Below are positions 1 through 8,548 of a stretch of DNA of 64,000 nucleotides, one piece after another. The translations under genes and the position numbers were made by a program. The notes under the pieces were generated by a model, which had not been told where the DNA came from, ran no database searches, and saw only the letters and a list, made by a program, of their open reading frames with translations. Each line of letters begins with the position of its first letter. Within the stretch, counting starts at the first letter, position 1. Source of the stretch: an uncultured Clostridia bacterium (lineage in GTDB: Bacteria; Bacillota; Clostridia; Christensenellales; Borkfalkiaceae); the NCBI GenBank assembly GCA_934271265.1, contig CAKQRE010000019.1, positions 1 to 64,000 on the forward strand. Direction: 5' to 3'.

Positions 1-269
1 GTTTTTTTTTGCGGTTTGCGATACCTGCTTTATTATAACATCGGAGGAATCTTTTTTCCATATTACATCGCCACTGCTTACTCTATTCTCCCCAACTCCC
101 GTTGGGGGTTTCGACCTTCAATGACAAGGCACATGGTTTAAGGTATGCCAGGCAAATGTAATACGGAACCTTGCCAAAACACCGCTATTTCCGCGCTTTT
201 TGGCAAATTCTCGTTTGAAGTACTGCCGGTACGTCTGCGCCCGCCATCTCTGCCTGTCGGGAAATGTTC
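1..269. other. Intergenic region downstream of the fur-like gene
   Basis: No gene seen. It holds a short perfect hairpin (CCCCAAC / GTTGGGG, about 88-106), the 11-mer TGACAAGGCAC (about 122-132), which recurs at about 5365-5375 beside another repeat, and one copy of the dispersed conserved-loop hairpin (145-176). Confidence 0.5.
145..176 (-). repeat. Dispersed conserved-loop hairpin, copy D
   Basis: Read on the minus strand, GGCAA and TTGCC arms enclose a loop with GGTTCCGTATTAC, one base longer than the GGTTCGTATTA core of the other copies. It lies about 94 nt past the stop of the minus-strand fur-like gene. Related copies are at 12906-12934, 21021-21055 and 37220-37252. Function unknown. 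Confidence 0.5.
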
Positions 270-635
270 TTATTCCTTATCTCTTCCGCACTCTTCGCAC
301 ACCGTGTAAAGGGTCAGACGATATCCCGTGACCGGTCGTTTCGCAAGGCGGGAAAAATAATCCGTGAGATCTTCCGATTCGAGATCGAACGCCTTGCCGC
401 ACTTTTCGCAGATCACGTGTTCATGGCGGCGGCTCGTTTTGTCGTACCGCGCGGGAGCGCTCGGGATCTCGATTTTTCCGATCTCTCCGTCACGTTCCAT
501 AATGGACAGGTTCCGGTATACCGTTCCTTTTGCGATGTTCGGCATCCGTTTTTTTGCTTCGGCGTAAATTTCCTCCGCCGTCGGATGCCCCGCGGAATCG
601 ATGATCTGCCTGATGATCTGTCTTTGTTTCGTCAT
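270..635 (-). CDS. Fur/PerR-family metal-dependent repressor
   Basis: A 121-residue protein of the ferric uptake regulator superfamily: DNA-binding, cytoplasmic, and controlled by a bound metal. The N-terminal winged helix is clear (PTAEEIYAEAKKR, then KGTVYRNLSIMERDGEI at about 36-52). A metal/dimerisation half follows with HEHVICEKCG and a second CEECG pair, the two CxxC motifs of the structural zinc site. It is shorter than typical Fur or PerR (about 140-150 residues), missing the usual first residues before the HTH. PerR, Fur and Zur cannot be told apart from this alone; in an anaerobe with rubrerythrin a PerR-like peroxide role is plausible but is inference. Its start lies 21 bp after the stop of the NAD synthetase gene, so the two are probably one transcript. 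Confidence 0.88.
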   Translation of the reverse strand: MTKQRQIIRQIIDSAGHPTAEEIYAEAKKRMPNIAKGTVYRNLSIMERDGEIGKIEIPSAPARYDKTSRRHEHVICEKCGKAFDLESEDLTDYFSRLAKRPVTGYRLTLYTVCEECGRDKE

Positions 636-656
636 AATTTTATCCTCGGGCGATCC

Positions 657-2822
657 TTACTGCACGCGCTTCCGTTTGCCCTTGCCCGCTGCCGCGTCGA
701 GATCTTCGAGCCACGACGACACGGAACAATCGGACGGCATGCGCCAGTCGCCACGCGGGGAAAGAGAAACGCTGCCGACTTTCACCCCGTCCGGCAGACA
801 GGAACGCTTGAACTGCTGTGCGAAAAACCGTTTTAAAAATACTTTCAGCCATTTATAAACGGTCTCTTCGTCAAAATCGTCCCGGAAGGTTTCGACGGCT
901 ATTTTATAAATTTTTGCGGGAGAGAACCCCATGCGGACGAAATAATAGAGATAAAAGTCGTGAAGAACGTACGGTCCGACCAGATCCTCCGTTTTCTGCG
1001 AGATCTCGCCGTTGCCGTCCGCGGGGGTAAGCTCCGGACTGACGGGAGTGTCGAGAATATCTTTCAGTACGGCGGAAAGTTTCCCTTTGCCCTTGCCTGC
1101 CGCGTATCCGATCAGATAGCGTACAAGCGTTTTCGGAACGGATCCGTTCACGCCGTACATGGACATGTGATCCCCGTTATACGTTGCCCAGCCGAGAGCA
1201 AGTTCGCTTAAATCGCCCGTGCCGACCACAAGCCCGCCCGTTTTGTTGGCGATATCCATCAGCACTTGCGTACGTTCTCTCGCCTGCGCGTTTTCGTAGG
1301 TCACGTCCGTCTTTTTCTCGCTCTGTCCGATGTCTTTGAAATGGCTTAAAACAGTCGCTTTGATATCGATCTCTTTCAGCGTTACGCCGAGTTTTTCCGC
1401 CAAAAGCACGGAGTTGTTCTTCGTTCTGTCCGTCGTACCGAAACAGGGCATCGTAACGGCGATCACGTCGGAAGCGGGTCTCCCCGCCGCCTTCATCGCG
1501 CGGCAGGCAACCAGAAGGGCAAGCGTGCTGTCAAGCCCGCCCGATACGCCTACGACAAGCGTTTTCGCGCGCGTGTGCTCCAACCTTCTCTTCAGCCCTT
1601 CCGCCTGAAGGGTCAGGATCAGCTCCGCACGCTCGCCGAGCTCTCTTTCGTCCTGCGGAACAAAGGGATATTTGCCGAATTGCCTCGTAAATCTGTCTTC
1701 GGGGATATACAGGGCGAAAGGGATCGTACGGTAAACGGCGGAACCCCCCTCGTTGTAATTGGCAAGTTTGGAACGCTCGTACGCGAGAAATTTCACGTCG
1801 ACCTCGCCGACGGCTTCTTTTTCGGAAAACAATTCCGTTTCCGCGAGAATTTTACCGTTTTCGGCAATTAAATTATGCCCGGAGAACACGAGATCGGTGG
1901 AAGATTCGCCCCCGCAGGCGTCGCTGTAGACGTACCCGCAGATATTCTTTGCCGACTGCATGGAAACGAGATCCCTTCGGTACTGCGCCTTCCCCACGAT
2001 CTCGTCGCTTGCGGAAAGGTTCAGAATAACGGTCGCCCCCGCAGCGCAGAGAGAGGAAGACGGGCTTTCCGCCACCCAGAGATCCTCGCAGATCTCTATG
2101 CCGACCGTCAGCTCTTTCAGATAGGTATCGCGGAAAAGAAGATCCGTGCCGAACGGTCTTTCCTTGCCGGCAAATAATACGGTGCCAGTCGTGCCCGTTC
2201 CGCCGGCAAACTGCCGCTTTTCGTAAAACTCGTTATAATTGGGAAGAAAAGTTTTCGAAACGATGCCGAGGATCTCTCCGCGGAAGATCGCAAGGGCGCA
2301 ATTATATAATTTCGCGTTTCTTCTCACGGGGCAGCCGATCGTGAAAAACACGTCGAATTTCGCCGTCGCCTTCGCGATATCGCCCGCCGCTCTTTCGCAG
2401 TTTTCCAAAAGCACGTCCTGATAAAACAAATCGCCGAGGGTGTAACCGCTCAGGCAAAGCTCGGGAAAAACCGCGACTTTTATCCCTTTGCGCGCCGCGT
2501 CGGCTACAGAAGAAACGATCTCCTCCGCGCGGGAATACACGTCTCCGAGTTTAGCGGAAGTCGTATACGCCCCGACTCTTACGAATCCGAGGGCGGACGA
2601 ATCTTCCTTCTTTCTCTCGGGTTTTTCCGTCACCACGTCCGAAAGGCGCATGCCCATCGCCTCGCACAGCTTCGTGAGGGTTTCCGTCTTGATACTCTTC
2701 GTGGAAGAAGCGAGGATCTTGTTCAGCGTGCCGACGGGGATCCCGCTTCTCGCGGATAATTCTTTCGTCGTCATGCCGGACTGTTTTTTCATCATCCGAA
2801 ACCGTTTGATATCGTCGTTCAT
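657..2822 (-). CDS. nadE: Glutamine-dependent NAD+ synthetase with N-terminal HTH domain
   Basis: Makes NAD+ from deamido-NAD+, ATP and glutamine. The 721 residues fall into three parts. Residues 1-62 are a Cro/CI (XRE) type helix-turn-helix (TTKELSARSGIPVGTLNKIL). Residues about 78-345 are a nitrilase-like glutaminase with the Glu-Lys-Cys triad visible as E121 (FPELCLSGY), K190 (SKTFLPNYNEFYEKR) and C245 (EICEDLWV). Residues about 395-650 are the ammonia-using synthetase with the P-loop SGGLDS at 427-432. Two-domain NadE proteins are usually about 540-680 residues and lack the HTH. Reading frame is continuous across a charged linker (about 66-76), so this looks like one fused polypeptide. 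A good sigma-A promoter lies directly upstream. The HTH suggests DNA binding, perhaps autoregulation by analogy with NadR, but that is inference. Confidence 0.93.
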   Translation of the reverse strand: MNDDIKRFRMMKKQSGMTTKELSARSGIPVGTLNKILASSTKSIKTETLTKLCEAMGMRLSDVVTEKPERKKEDSSALGFVRVGAYTTSAKLGDVYSRAEEIVSSVADAARKGIKVAVFPELCLSGYTLGDLFYQDVLLENCERAAGDIAKATAKFDVFFTIGCPVRRNAKLYNCALAIFRGEILGIVSKTFLPNYNEFYEKRQFAGGTGTTGTVLFAGKERPFGTDLLFRDTYLKELTVGIEICEDLWVAESPSSSLCAAGATVILNLSASDEIVGKAQYRRDLVSMQSAKNICGYVYSDACGGESSTDLVFSGHNLIAENGKILAETELFSEKEAVGEVDVKFLAYERSKLANYNEGGSAVYRTIPFALYIPEDRFTRQFGKYPFVPQDERELGERAELILTLQAEGLKRRLEHTRAKTLVVGVSGGLDSTLALLVACRAMKAAGRPASDVIAVTMPCFGTTDRTKNNSVLLAEKLGVTLKEIDIKATVLSHFKDIGQSEKKTDVTYENAQARERTQVLMDIANKTGGLVVGTGDLSELALGWATYNGDHMSMYGVNGSVPKTLVRYLIGYAAGKGKGKLSAVLKDILDTPVSPELTPADGNGEISQKTEDLVGPYVLHDFYLYYFVRMGFSPAKIYKIAVETFRDDFDEETVYKWLKVFLKRFFAQQFKRSCLPDGVKVGSVSLSPRGDWRMPSDCSVSSWLEDLDAAAGKGKRKRVQ

Positions 2823-2852
2823 CGTTACACCTTTCCGTTTTTCTTTTTATCC

Positions 2853-2881
2853 ATTTTACCACTTTTTATAAGTTTTGTAAA
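2853..2881 (-). promoter_or_regulatory. Promoter of nadE-fur
   Basis: On the minus strand, -35 TTTACA (2876-2881) and -10 TAAAAT (2853-2858) are separated by 17 bp. The start codon is about 31 bp downstream of the -10. Confidence 0.7.
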
Positions 2882-2986
2882 GCAAATCGAAAAGAGAAAA
2901 AAAGCGAGCGAGCGATCGGCGGAAAAACCGCCGGAAAAATCCTGCGCCGGTTACGGAACGCAATCTTTTCTTTTTCGTAAAAAAGA

Positions 2987-3015
2987 TTGACAACGCCGCG
3001 AAAAAGAAGTAAAAT
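2987..3015 (+). promoter_or_regulatory. Promoter of the M42 peptidase gene
   Basis: Perfect -35 TTGACA (2987-2992), 17 bp spacer, -10 TAAAAT (3010-3015). The ATG is at 3051. Confidence 0.75.
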
Positions 3016-3050
3016 AGAAACGAACTCATCAAAAGTATCGGAAAAAAATT

Positions 3051-4103
3051 ATGAAAAACTCAAAGAAAATCGACTTCGCGCCGTACATTCCGTATTACAC
3101 GGAAACGTTCGGCAAAATCGTAAATACCCCGAGCCCGAGCGGCTATTACACGGAGATCATGCCCCTTTTAAAAGAACTGACGGAAAGCGTCGGCGCGGAG
3201 TTTTCGCGCACGAAAAAAGGCTGCGCCGTTCTTACCGTAAAAGGCAGATCGGAAGAGACCCTCGGTCTGTGCGCGCACGCCGATACTCTCGGCGCCATGG
3301 TTCGCGGTATCGGCGCGAACGGAGCGCTCACCTTTACAAAAGTAGGCGGTCCTCTCCTTCCCACGCTGGACGGCGAATACTGCACGATCATCACCCGTGA
3401 AGGGAAAAAATATACGGGTACGTTCCTTTCCGTAAGCCCGGCGGCGCACGTCAGCCGGGACAGCGCGACGAAAGAACGCACGGAAGACACCATGTACGTC
3501 CGTCTGGACGAAAACGTAAAGACCCCCGCGGATATCCGCGCGCTCGGCATCGAGAGCGGCGATTATATCGTCTACGATCCGAAATACGTCTTCACGGAAA
3601 GCGGATTTATCAAATCCCGCTTTATCGACGACAAGGCGAGCGTCGCCGCGTTCTTCACCGTAATGAAATATCTTCGCGACAATCGCATTGTCCCCGAAAA
3701 GACGATCCGATTCGTCATCACCATGTATGAAGAAGTCGGACACGGCGCGAGCTACGTTCCCGAAGGGCTTGTTTCCATGCTCGGCGTGGACATGGGCTGT
3801 ATCGGAAGCGACCTCAACTGCACCGAACACGACGTTTCGATCTGCGCGAAAGACAGCCACGGTCCTTACGACTACGATCTGACTTCCCGTCTGATCGCCA
3901 TGGCGAAAGAAGCCGGGCTTTCCTATGCGGTGGACATCTACCCCTTCTACGGATCGGACGTAGACGCCATGTGGTCCGCCGGATACGACGTTCCCGGCGC
4001 TCTGATCGGCACGGGGGTACATGCGTCCCACGGAATGGAGCGCACGCACATCGACGGGGTACTCAATACCCTTTCGCTCATCGCCCTTTACCTCGGGCTT
4101 TGA
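3051..4103 (+). CDS. M42 family metallo-aminopeptidase
   Basis: A 350-residue cytoplasmic aminopeptidase of family M42 (glutamyl aminopeptidase PepA/FrvX/YsdC group), normally a tetrahedral dodecamer that trims short peptides. Two-metal site ligands are visible: HAD in LCAHADTLGAM (about residue 76), the bridging Asp in SRFIDDKASVAAF, the Glu pair in MYEEVGHGAS, the Asp in YGSDVDAMW, and the final His in GTGVHASHGMERTH. Length matches the family. The gene has its own promoter; the next gene starts 61 bp later on the same strand and could be co-transcribed. Substrate preference cannot be read from the sequence. Confidence 0.9.
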   Translation: MKNSKKIDFAPYIPYYTETFGKIVNTPSPSGYYTEIMPLLKELTESVGAEFSRTKKGCAVLTVKGRSEETLGLCAHADTLGAMVRGIGANGALTFTKVGGPLLPTLDGEYCTIITREGKKYTGTFLSVSPAAHVSRDSATKERTEDTMYVRLDENVKTPADIRALGIESGDYIVYDPKYVFTESGFIKSRFIDDKASVAAFFTVMKYLRDNRIVPEKTIRFVITMYEEVGHGASYVPEGLVSMLGVDMGCIGSDLNCTEHDVSICAKDSHGPYDYDLTSRLIAMAKEAGLSYAVDIYPFYGSDVDAMWSAGYDVPGALIGTGVHASHGMERTHIDGVLNTLSLIALYLGL

Positions 4104-4164
4104 TCATAACCAATGAAAATACGGCTTTAAACAACTTATAGCCGACGATAAAGGAGAATATACT

Positions 4165-5106
4165 ATGTATAAAAAGGCACAACTCGTCCTCACGGAGCGC
4201 GGAATGACCGTAACAGGAAATTCCGCATACGGCATCGTGCAGGGCTACGAAACAAACGCAGCTTTCACGCTCTACAGTTCCAGCTACAACAACGGTTTCT
4301 TCAAAACGCATATCACGCTTTACGCGAGCGAAGAAGAAAAACGCGAGATCCTGTGCAAACTGGAAGGTCTGAACGAAAAGTACTTCGATACCACCGCCAC
4401 CCCTTACGGAATCCTTTTCTCCCTCGGCGGCACTACGATCTTTTCCTTCCTGAAACGTCTCGGAGACGTGTTTGACAAGGTTTTCGAAGTGATCGTTGCA
4501 AGCGGCGCAAAGGGCTACGGCTATTGCCCGATCTGCGGAAAAGAGATCGGAACGGAAGACAGCCTGAAACATAACGTAGACGGATTCGTGCTTTCGATCG
4601 ACGACGAATGTCTCGCAAAGGTCAACAACCTTATTTCGGAAGAAAACAAATGTTTCGAAAGTCTGCCGAACAATTATCACAAGGGAATTTTAGGCGCGCT
4701 GATCGGCGGGATCGTCGGCGGACTCGTAGCCTTTCTCATTGCGCAAATCGGTTACATAGCCGCAATTTCGTCCATCGTTGCCATTTTACTCGGATCTTTC
4801 CTCTATCAGAAATTCGGCGGTAAACCGACGAAGGGAATGATCGCGATCGTTGCCGTCGTCTCTCTCGTCTGCATGCTCGCGTCCGACCTGATCGTTTACA
4901 CCGTCGCCGCGGGTGCCGCAGCAAAAGAGGCGGACGTTGCGATGAGCGGTTTCGAAGCCCTTCTTTATCTTCTCGGCGAAAGCAAAGAATTTGCCACCGG
5001 TTTCTATCTCGATCTTCTCTACACCTTCCTCTTCTCCCTGCTCGGAATCGGCCTCGAGATCGGCAATCTCAACCGCAAAATCAAACGTCAGAAAACCATT
5101 CGCTGA
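4165..5106 (+). CDS. Zinc-ribbon-containing integral membrane protein, function unknown
   Basis: I do not recognise a family. The first about 170 residues look soluble, with half of a zinc ribbon (YGYCPICGKEIG, about 117-128). The C-terminal half has several hydrophobic segments: GALIGGIVGGLVAFLIAQIG, AISSIVAILLGSFLY, IAIVAVVSLVCMLASDLIVY, and one near FLFSLLGIGLEIG. A short basic tail ends the protein. This suggests a cytoplasmic head anchored by about four membrane spans. It has a good RBS (AAAGGAG before ATG 4165) and is followed by an intrinsic terminator at 5159-5195, so it is a real expressed gene, perhaps with the M42 peptidase. Confidence 0.7.
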   Translation: MYKKAQLVLTERGMTVTGNSAYGIVQGYETNAAFTLYSSSYNNGFFKTHITLYASEEEKREILCKLEGLNEKYFDTTATPYGILFSLGGTTIFSFLKRLGDVFDKVFEVIVASGAKGYGYCPICGKEIGTEDSLKHNVDGFVLSIDDECLAKVNNLISEENKCFESLPNNYHKGILGALIGGIVGGLVAFLIAQIGYIAAISSIVAILLGSFLYQKFGGKPTKGMIAIVAVVSLVCMLASDLIVYTVAAGAAAKEADVAMSGFEALLYLLGESKEFATGFYLDLLYTFLFSLLGIGLEIGNLNRKIKRQKTIR

Positions 5107-5158
5107 TCGTCCGGAACCGGCATCTTCCGCCGGATCGTTTTGCAAAAAGTTTCACTTA

Positions 5159-5195
5159 AGGCTTCGGTTGCTACCCCGCATCCGAAGCCTTTTAA
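5159..5195 (+). terminator. Intrinsic terminator of the zinc-ribbon membrane protein gene
   Basis: Stem AGGCTTCGG / CCGAAGCCT with a 14-nt loop, followed by TTTTAAATT. Confidence 0.8.
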
Positions 5196-5262
5196 ATTAC
5201 ATATTGATCGACTTATAGGCTCATGACGAGAATGGCTTTTCCCTTCAATTGTAACACATAAA

Positions 5263-5327
5263 CATATCATTTTGTCATCCTGACCCGACAATGATCCCCT
5301 GCCCGGGAAGGATCTCAAAATGATATG
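5263..5327. repeat. REP/MITE-like inverted repeat
   Basis: Perfect 12-bp inverted arms CATATCATTTTG (5263-5274) and CAAAATGATATG (5316-5327) enclose TCATCCTGA and AGGATCT, an arrangement resembling common bacterial TCATCCTGAG..AGGATCT repeats. A further GGATGAC (about 5361-5367) mirrors GTCATCC at about 5274-5280. It encodes nothing. Confidence 0.55.
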
Positions 5328-5387
5328 GGGGTTATGACAGCTGCGCAAAGGGCAGATTTCGGATGACAAGGCACGTTAAATATGACA

Positions 5388-5421
5388 AAACAAAAGGCGG
5401 AATGGTAAATCACATTCCGCC
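5388..5421 (-). terminator. Intrinsic terminator of guaB
   Basis: On the minus strand the stem GGCGGAATG / CATTCCGCC is followed by TTTTGTTTTG, about 35 nt past the guaB stop. Confidence 0.8.
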
Positions 5422-5455
5422 CTTTTGAAATTTTCCGTTCTTCCGGTTTAAAAAT

Positions 5456-6955
5456 TTAAATCTTCGCGTTGCCGCCTTTCAGCACCACATCGTGATAACC
5501 GCCCTCCACGATACTCGTGGGAGAAACAAGAGTAAGTTTTGCGTTTTCCTGAAGATCGTGAATGTTCGTAACGCCGCAGTTGCACATGGTGGATTTCACT
5601 TTGTAAAGCGTTTTTTCCACGTTATCGTGCAGAGAGCCGGCATACGTCACGTAAGAATCGACGCCTTCCTCGAAGGAAAGTTTATTCTTGCCGCCGAGGT
5701 CGTAACGCTGCCAGTTTCTCGCGCGGTTGCTGCCCTCGCCCCAATACTCTTTCACGTAGGTTCCGTTGATGTTGAGTTTCTGCGTCGGGCTTTCGTCGAA
5801 ACGGGCAAAATATCTGCCGAGCATCACGAAATCCGCGCCCATGGCGAGCGCAAGCGTGATGTGGTAATCGTGAACGATGCCGCCGTCCGAGCAAATGGGA
5901 ATGTAAATACCCGTCTTTTTATAATATTCGTCTCTTGCCGCGGCAACTTCGATCACCGCCGTAGCCTGTCCTCTTCCGATGCCCTTCGTCTCTCTCGTAA
6001 TGCAGATAGAACCGCCGCCGATACCGACCTTGATAAAGTCCGCACCCGCTTCCGCAAGGAAGTTGAATCCGTCGCGATCGACCACGTTGCCCGCGCCGAC
6101 TTTCACTTTATTGCCGTATTTCGCGCGGATGAAGTCGATGGTACGTTTCTGCCAGCAGGTATAACCCTCGGAGGAATCGATACACAGAACGTCCGCACCC
6201 GCCTCGATCAGAGCGGGAACTCTCTTTTCGTAATCGAGCGTATTGATACCCGCACCGACCATATATCTCTTTTCTTCGTCGAGAATTTCTCTCGGATTAT
6301 CCTTATGTTCCGCATAGTCCTTACGGAAAACGAAATACATCAGGTGTCCGTTTTTATCGATAATGGGAAGAGAATTCAGTTTATGTTCCCAGATGATGTC
6401 GTTCGCTTCTTTCAGCGTCGTTTCGGCGGGCGCGGTGATCATCTTTTCGATCGGCGTCATAAACTCCCTGACGGGGGTGGATATATCCATTCTGCTCACG
6501 CGGTAATCGCGGCTCGTCACGATACCGAGAAGTTTCCCGTCGCACTTGCCGTTATCCGTAATGGCGATGGTAGAAAATCCCTTCGCCTCTTTTAAATCGA
6601 GAACGTCGGAAAGAAGGTTGTCCGGCGTGAGGTTAGACGCGCTCACCACGAATCCCGCTTTGTAATTTTTTACCTTTGCAACCATTCTCGCCTCGTCTTC
6701 GATAGATTGCGAGCCGTAAATAAAGCTCATGCCGCCTTCTTTCGCAAGCGCGATCGCAAGCGTGTCGTTGGAAACCGACTGCATGATCGCCGAGATCATG
6801 GGAATGTTGAGCTTCATCGGCGTTTCGCCCTTTTTATATTTGCATAACGGGGTGGAAAGATCGACGTTTGCGGGAATGCAATCGGGCGAGGTATACCCGG
6901 GGATCAGAAGATACTCGCTGAAAGTATGACAAGGTTCGTTAAAATAATGCGCCAT
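5456..6955 (-). CDS. guaB: IMP dehydrogenase
   Basis: Oxidises IMP to XMP with NAD+, the committed step to guanine nucleotides. The 499 residues form a TIM barrel with the catalytic cysteine loop GGGSICITRETKGIGRGQ. A pair of CBS domains is inserted after the first quarter of the barrel (DNLLSDVLDLKEAKGFSTI through YFVFRKDYAEHKDN, about 112-222). The flap-end signature differs from the common SICTTR form and resembles that of divergent IMPDHs. The gene stands alone with its own promoter and terminator. Together with xpt and the guanine riboswitch operon at 25.6-31.7 kb it points to active guanine nucleotide supply. Confidence 0.95.
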   Translation of the reverse strand: MAHYFNEPCHTFSEYLLIPGYTSPDCIPANVDLSTPLCKYKKGETPMKLNIPMISAIMQSVSNDTLAIALAKEGGMSFIYGSQSIEDEARMVAKVKNYKAGFVVSASNLTPDNLLSDVLDLKEAKGFSTIAITDNGKCDGKLLGIVTSRDYRVSRMDISTPVREFMTPIEKMITAPAETTLKEANDIIWEHKLNSLPIIDKNGHLMYFVFRKDYAEHKDNPREILDEEKRYMVGAGINTLDYEKRVPALIEAGADVLCIDSSEGYTCWQKRTIDFIRAKYGNKVKVGAGNVVDRDGFNFLAEAGADFIKVGIGGGSICITRETKGIGRGQATAVIEVAAARDEYYKKTGIYIPICSDGGIVHDYHITLALAMGADFVMLGRYFARFDESPTQKLNINGTYVKEYWGEGSNRARNWQRYDLGGKNKLSFEEGVDSYVTYAGSLHDNVEKTLYKVKSTMCNCGVTNIHDLQENAKLTLVSPTSIVEGGYHDVVLKGGNAKI

Positions 6956-7054
6956 CGGATTCTCCTTTGTTTTTTCGGCAGGCGGTTTCGGTTTTTTCCG
7001 AAAAAGAAAATCGAAACGTCGCGTCCGTATTTATTCTCTTGTTATTAACTTAGT

Positions 7055-7083
7055 ATTATATAGGAAAAACGCTCCGATTGCAA
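7055..7083 (-). promoter_or_regulatory. Promoter of guaB
   Basis: Minus strand -35 TTGCAA (7078-7083), 17 bp spacer, perfect -10 TATAAT (7055-7060), giving a leader of about 95 nt with no recognisable riboswitch. Confidence 0.75.
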
Positions 7084-7153
7084 GTATTTTCGGCGCGTTT
7101 TTCATATTTTGCCTTTTTTGGCGCAACTTGCGCTTTTCGGCGGCAGATCCCGC

Positions 7154-8536
7154 TTATTTTCGGGACAGGTATTCGTCGATCGCTTTCGCAGCGCGTTTTC
7201 CCGCGCCCATCGCCAGGATCACCGTAGCGGCGCCCGTTACGGCGTCACCGCCGGCAAACACGCCCTCGCGTTCCGTCACGCCGCTTTCGTCCGCAACGAT
7301 ACAACCGCGGCGATCGACGGAAAGCCCTTTCGTCGTGGAGGAAATCAGCGGATTCGGAGAAGTCCCGAGCGCCATGATCACGCCGTCCGCCGCGATCTGA
7401 AATTCCGATCCCGGGATCTCCTCCGGCTTTCTTCTGCCGGACGCGTCCGGTTCGCCGAGACGCATTTTCACGCACTTCAGCGCGACCGCGTTGTCGTTTT
7501 CATCCGCGACGATCGCAATCGGATTGGTCAGAAGATCGAAGATCACTCCCTCTTCCTTCGCGTGGTGAACCTCTTCCTTTCTCGCAGGCAACTCTTCCTC
7601 GCTTCTGCGATAAACGATATGCGTTTCCGCCCCTAAGCGGAGCGCCGTTCTCGCCGCGTCCATCGCGACGTTCCCGCCGCCCACCACGGCGATCCTCTTT
7701 CCTTTATAAATAGGGGTATCCGCTTCGTCGGAATAGGCTTTCATCAGGTTATTTCTCGTTAAATACTCGTTTGCGGAAAACACGCCGTTGGCGTTTTCCC
7801 CCGGGATCCCCATAAACTTCGGCAGACCCGCGCCCGAACCTACGAACACGGCTTCGAATCCCTCTTCGGAGAAAAGCTCGTCGATCGTGACCGTTTTCCC
7901 GATCACGACGTCCGTTTCGATCTTCACGCCGAGCGCCTTCAGTCCCTCGATTTCTTTCCCTACGATCTTATCTTTCGGCAGACGAAATTCGGGGATCCCG
8001 TACACGAGAACACCGCCCGCTTTGTGCAAAGCCTCGAACACGGTAACCTCGTATCCCAGCTTGGCAAGATCGCCCGCACAGGTCAGTCCGGAAGGTCCCG
8101 AGCCGATCACCGCCACCTTCTTTCCCTTCGGAGAAGAAGAGATCGCATGGCGCGTTCCCTTTTCCAGAGCGCGGTCGGCAACGAAACGCTCCAGTTTTCC
8201 GATCGCGATCGCCTCGCCTTTGATCCCGCGGACGCACCTTCCCTCGCACTGGCTTTCCTGCGGGCAGACCCTTCCGCATACGGCGGGAAGAGAAGAACTC
8301 CGCGAGATCGTTTCGTATGCGCCGTCGAAATCGCCGGTCTTTACCTTAGCGATAAACTCGGGGATCGAAATGCCGACGGGACACCCTTCCACGCATTTCG
8401 CGTTTTTGCAATGAAGGCATCTCTGCGCTTCCCTGACCGCTTCTTCTTCGTTATATCCGTAACAAACTTCTTCGAAATTCTTCGCGCGCAGCGCAGCGTT
8501 CTGCTCCCTTACGGGAACTCTGCGATTCATATCCAT
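7154..8536 (-). CDS. nfnB: NfnB / GltD-like NADPH-dependent flavin and iron-sulfur oxidoreductase
   Basis: The 460-residue protein has the GltD layout: an N-terminal cysteine-rich iron-sulfur region (CLHCKNAKCVEGCPVGI and CGRVCPQESQCEGRC, about 41-106), then an FAD dinucleotide fold (VIGSGPSGLTCAGDLAKLGY) and an NADP dinucleotide fold (VVGGGNVAMDAARTALRLG). It ends with the second FAD motif VFAGGDAVTGAATVI. Alone it could be glutamate synthase small subunit. The adjacent nfnA, starting with a 12 bp gap, makes the electron-bifurcating NADH-dependent ferredoxin:NADP+ oxidoreductase NfnAB the better call. Such enzymes couple ferredoxin, NADH and NADPH pools in anaerobes. No GltB-like large subunit is in the window. 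Confidence 0.85.
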   Translation of the reverse strand: MDMNRRVPVREQNAALRAKNFEEVCYGYNEEEAVREAQRCLHCKNAKCVEGCPVGISIPEFIAKVKTGDFDGAYETISRSSSLPAVCGRVCPQESQCEGRCVRGIKGEAIAIGKLERFVADRALEKGTRHAISSSPKGKKVAVIGSGPSGLTCAGDLAKLGYEVTVFEALHKAGGVLVYGIPEFRLPKDKIVGKEIEGLKALGVKIETDVVIGKTVTIDELFSEEGFEAVFVGSGAGLPKFMGIPGENANGVFSANEYLTRNNLMKAYSDEADTPIYKGKRIAVVGGGNVAMDAARTALRLGAETHIVYRRSEEELPARKEEVHHAKEEGVIFDLLTNPIAIVADENDNAVALKCVKMRLGEPDASGRRKPEEIPGSEFQIAADGVIMALGTSPNPLISSTTKGLSVDRRGCIVADESGVTEREGVFAGGDAVTGAATVILAMGAGKRAAKAIDEYLSRK

Positions 8537-8548
8537 ACTTTTTTCTCC

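Larger units (their letters stand above)
5107..5455. other. Convergent intergenic region with terminators and an inverted-repeat element
   Basis: No gene seen. It holds terminators of the flanking convergent genes (5159-5195 plus, 5388-5421 minus), the 12-bp inverted repeat unit at 5263-5327, and the short motif ATCGACTTATAGG at about 5207-5219, which recurs in other gaps. Confidence 0.6.

Noticed and set aside
88..106. CCCCAAC / GTTGGGG hairpin considered as a tRNA arm or terminator
   Set aside because: No tRNA cloverleaf can be drawn around it and no T-tract follows on the relevant strand.
657..852. Overlapping minus-strand ORF of 70 residues inside the 3' end of nadE
   Set aside because: Out-of-frame shadow of nadE with arginine-rich composition and no RBS.
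3168..4049. Long minus-strand ORF opposite the M42 peptidase gene
   Set aside because: Antisense shadow: no RBS or family motif, while the plus strand encodes a clean M42 enzyme with metal ligands.
5492..6595. 367-residue plus-strand ORF opposite guaB
   Set aside because: Antisense shadow of guaB, made possible by the codon bias; no conserved motif.
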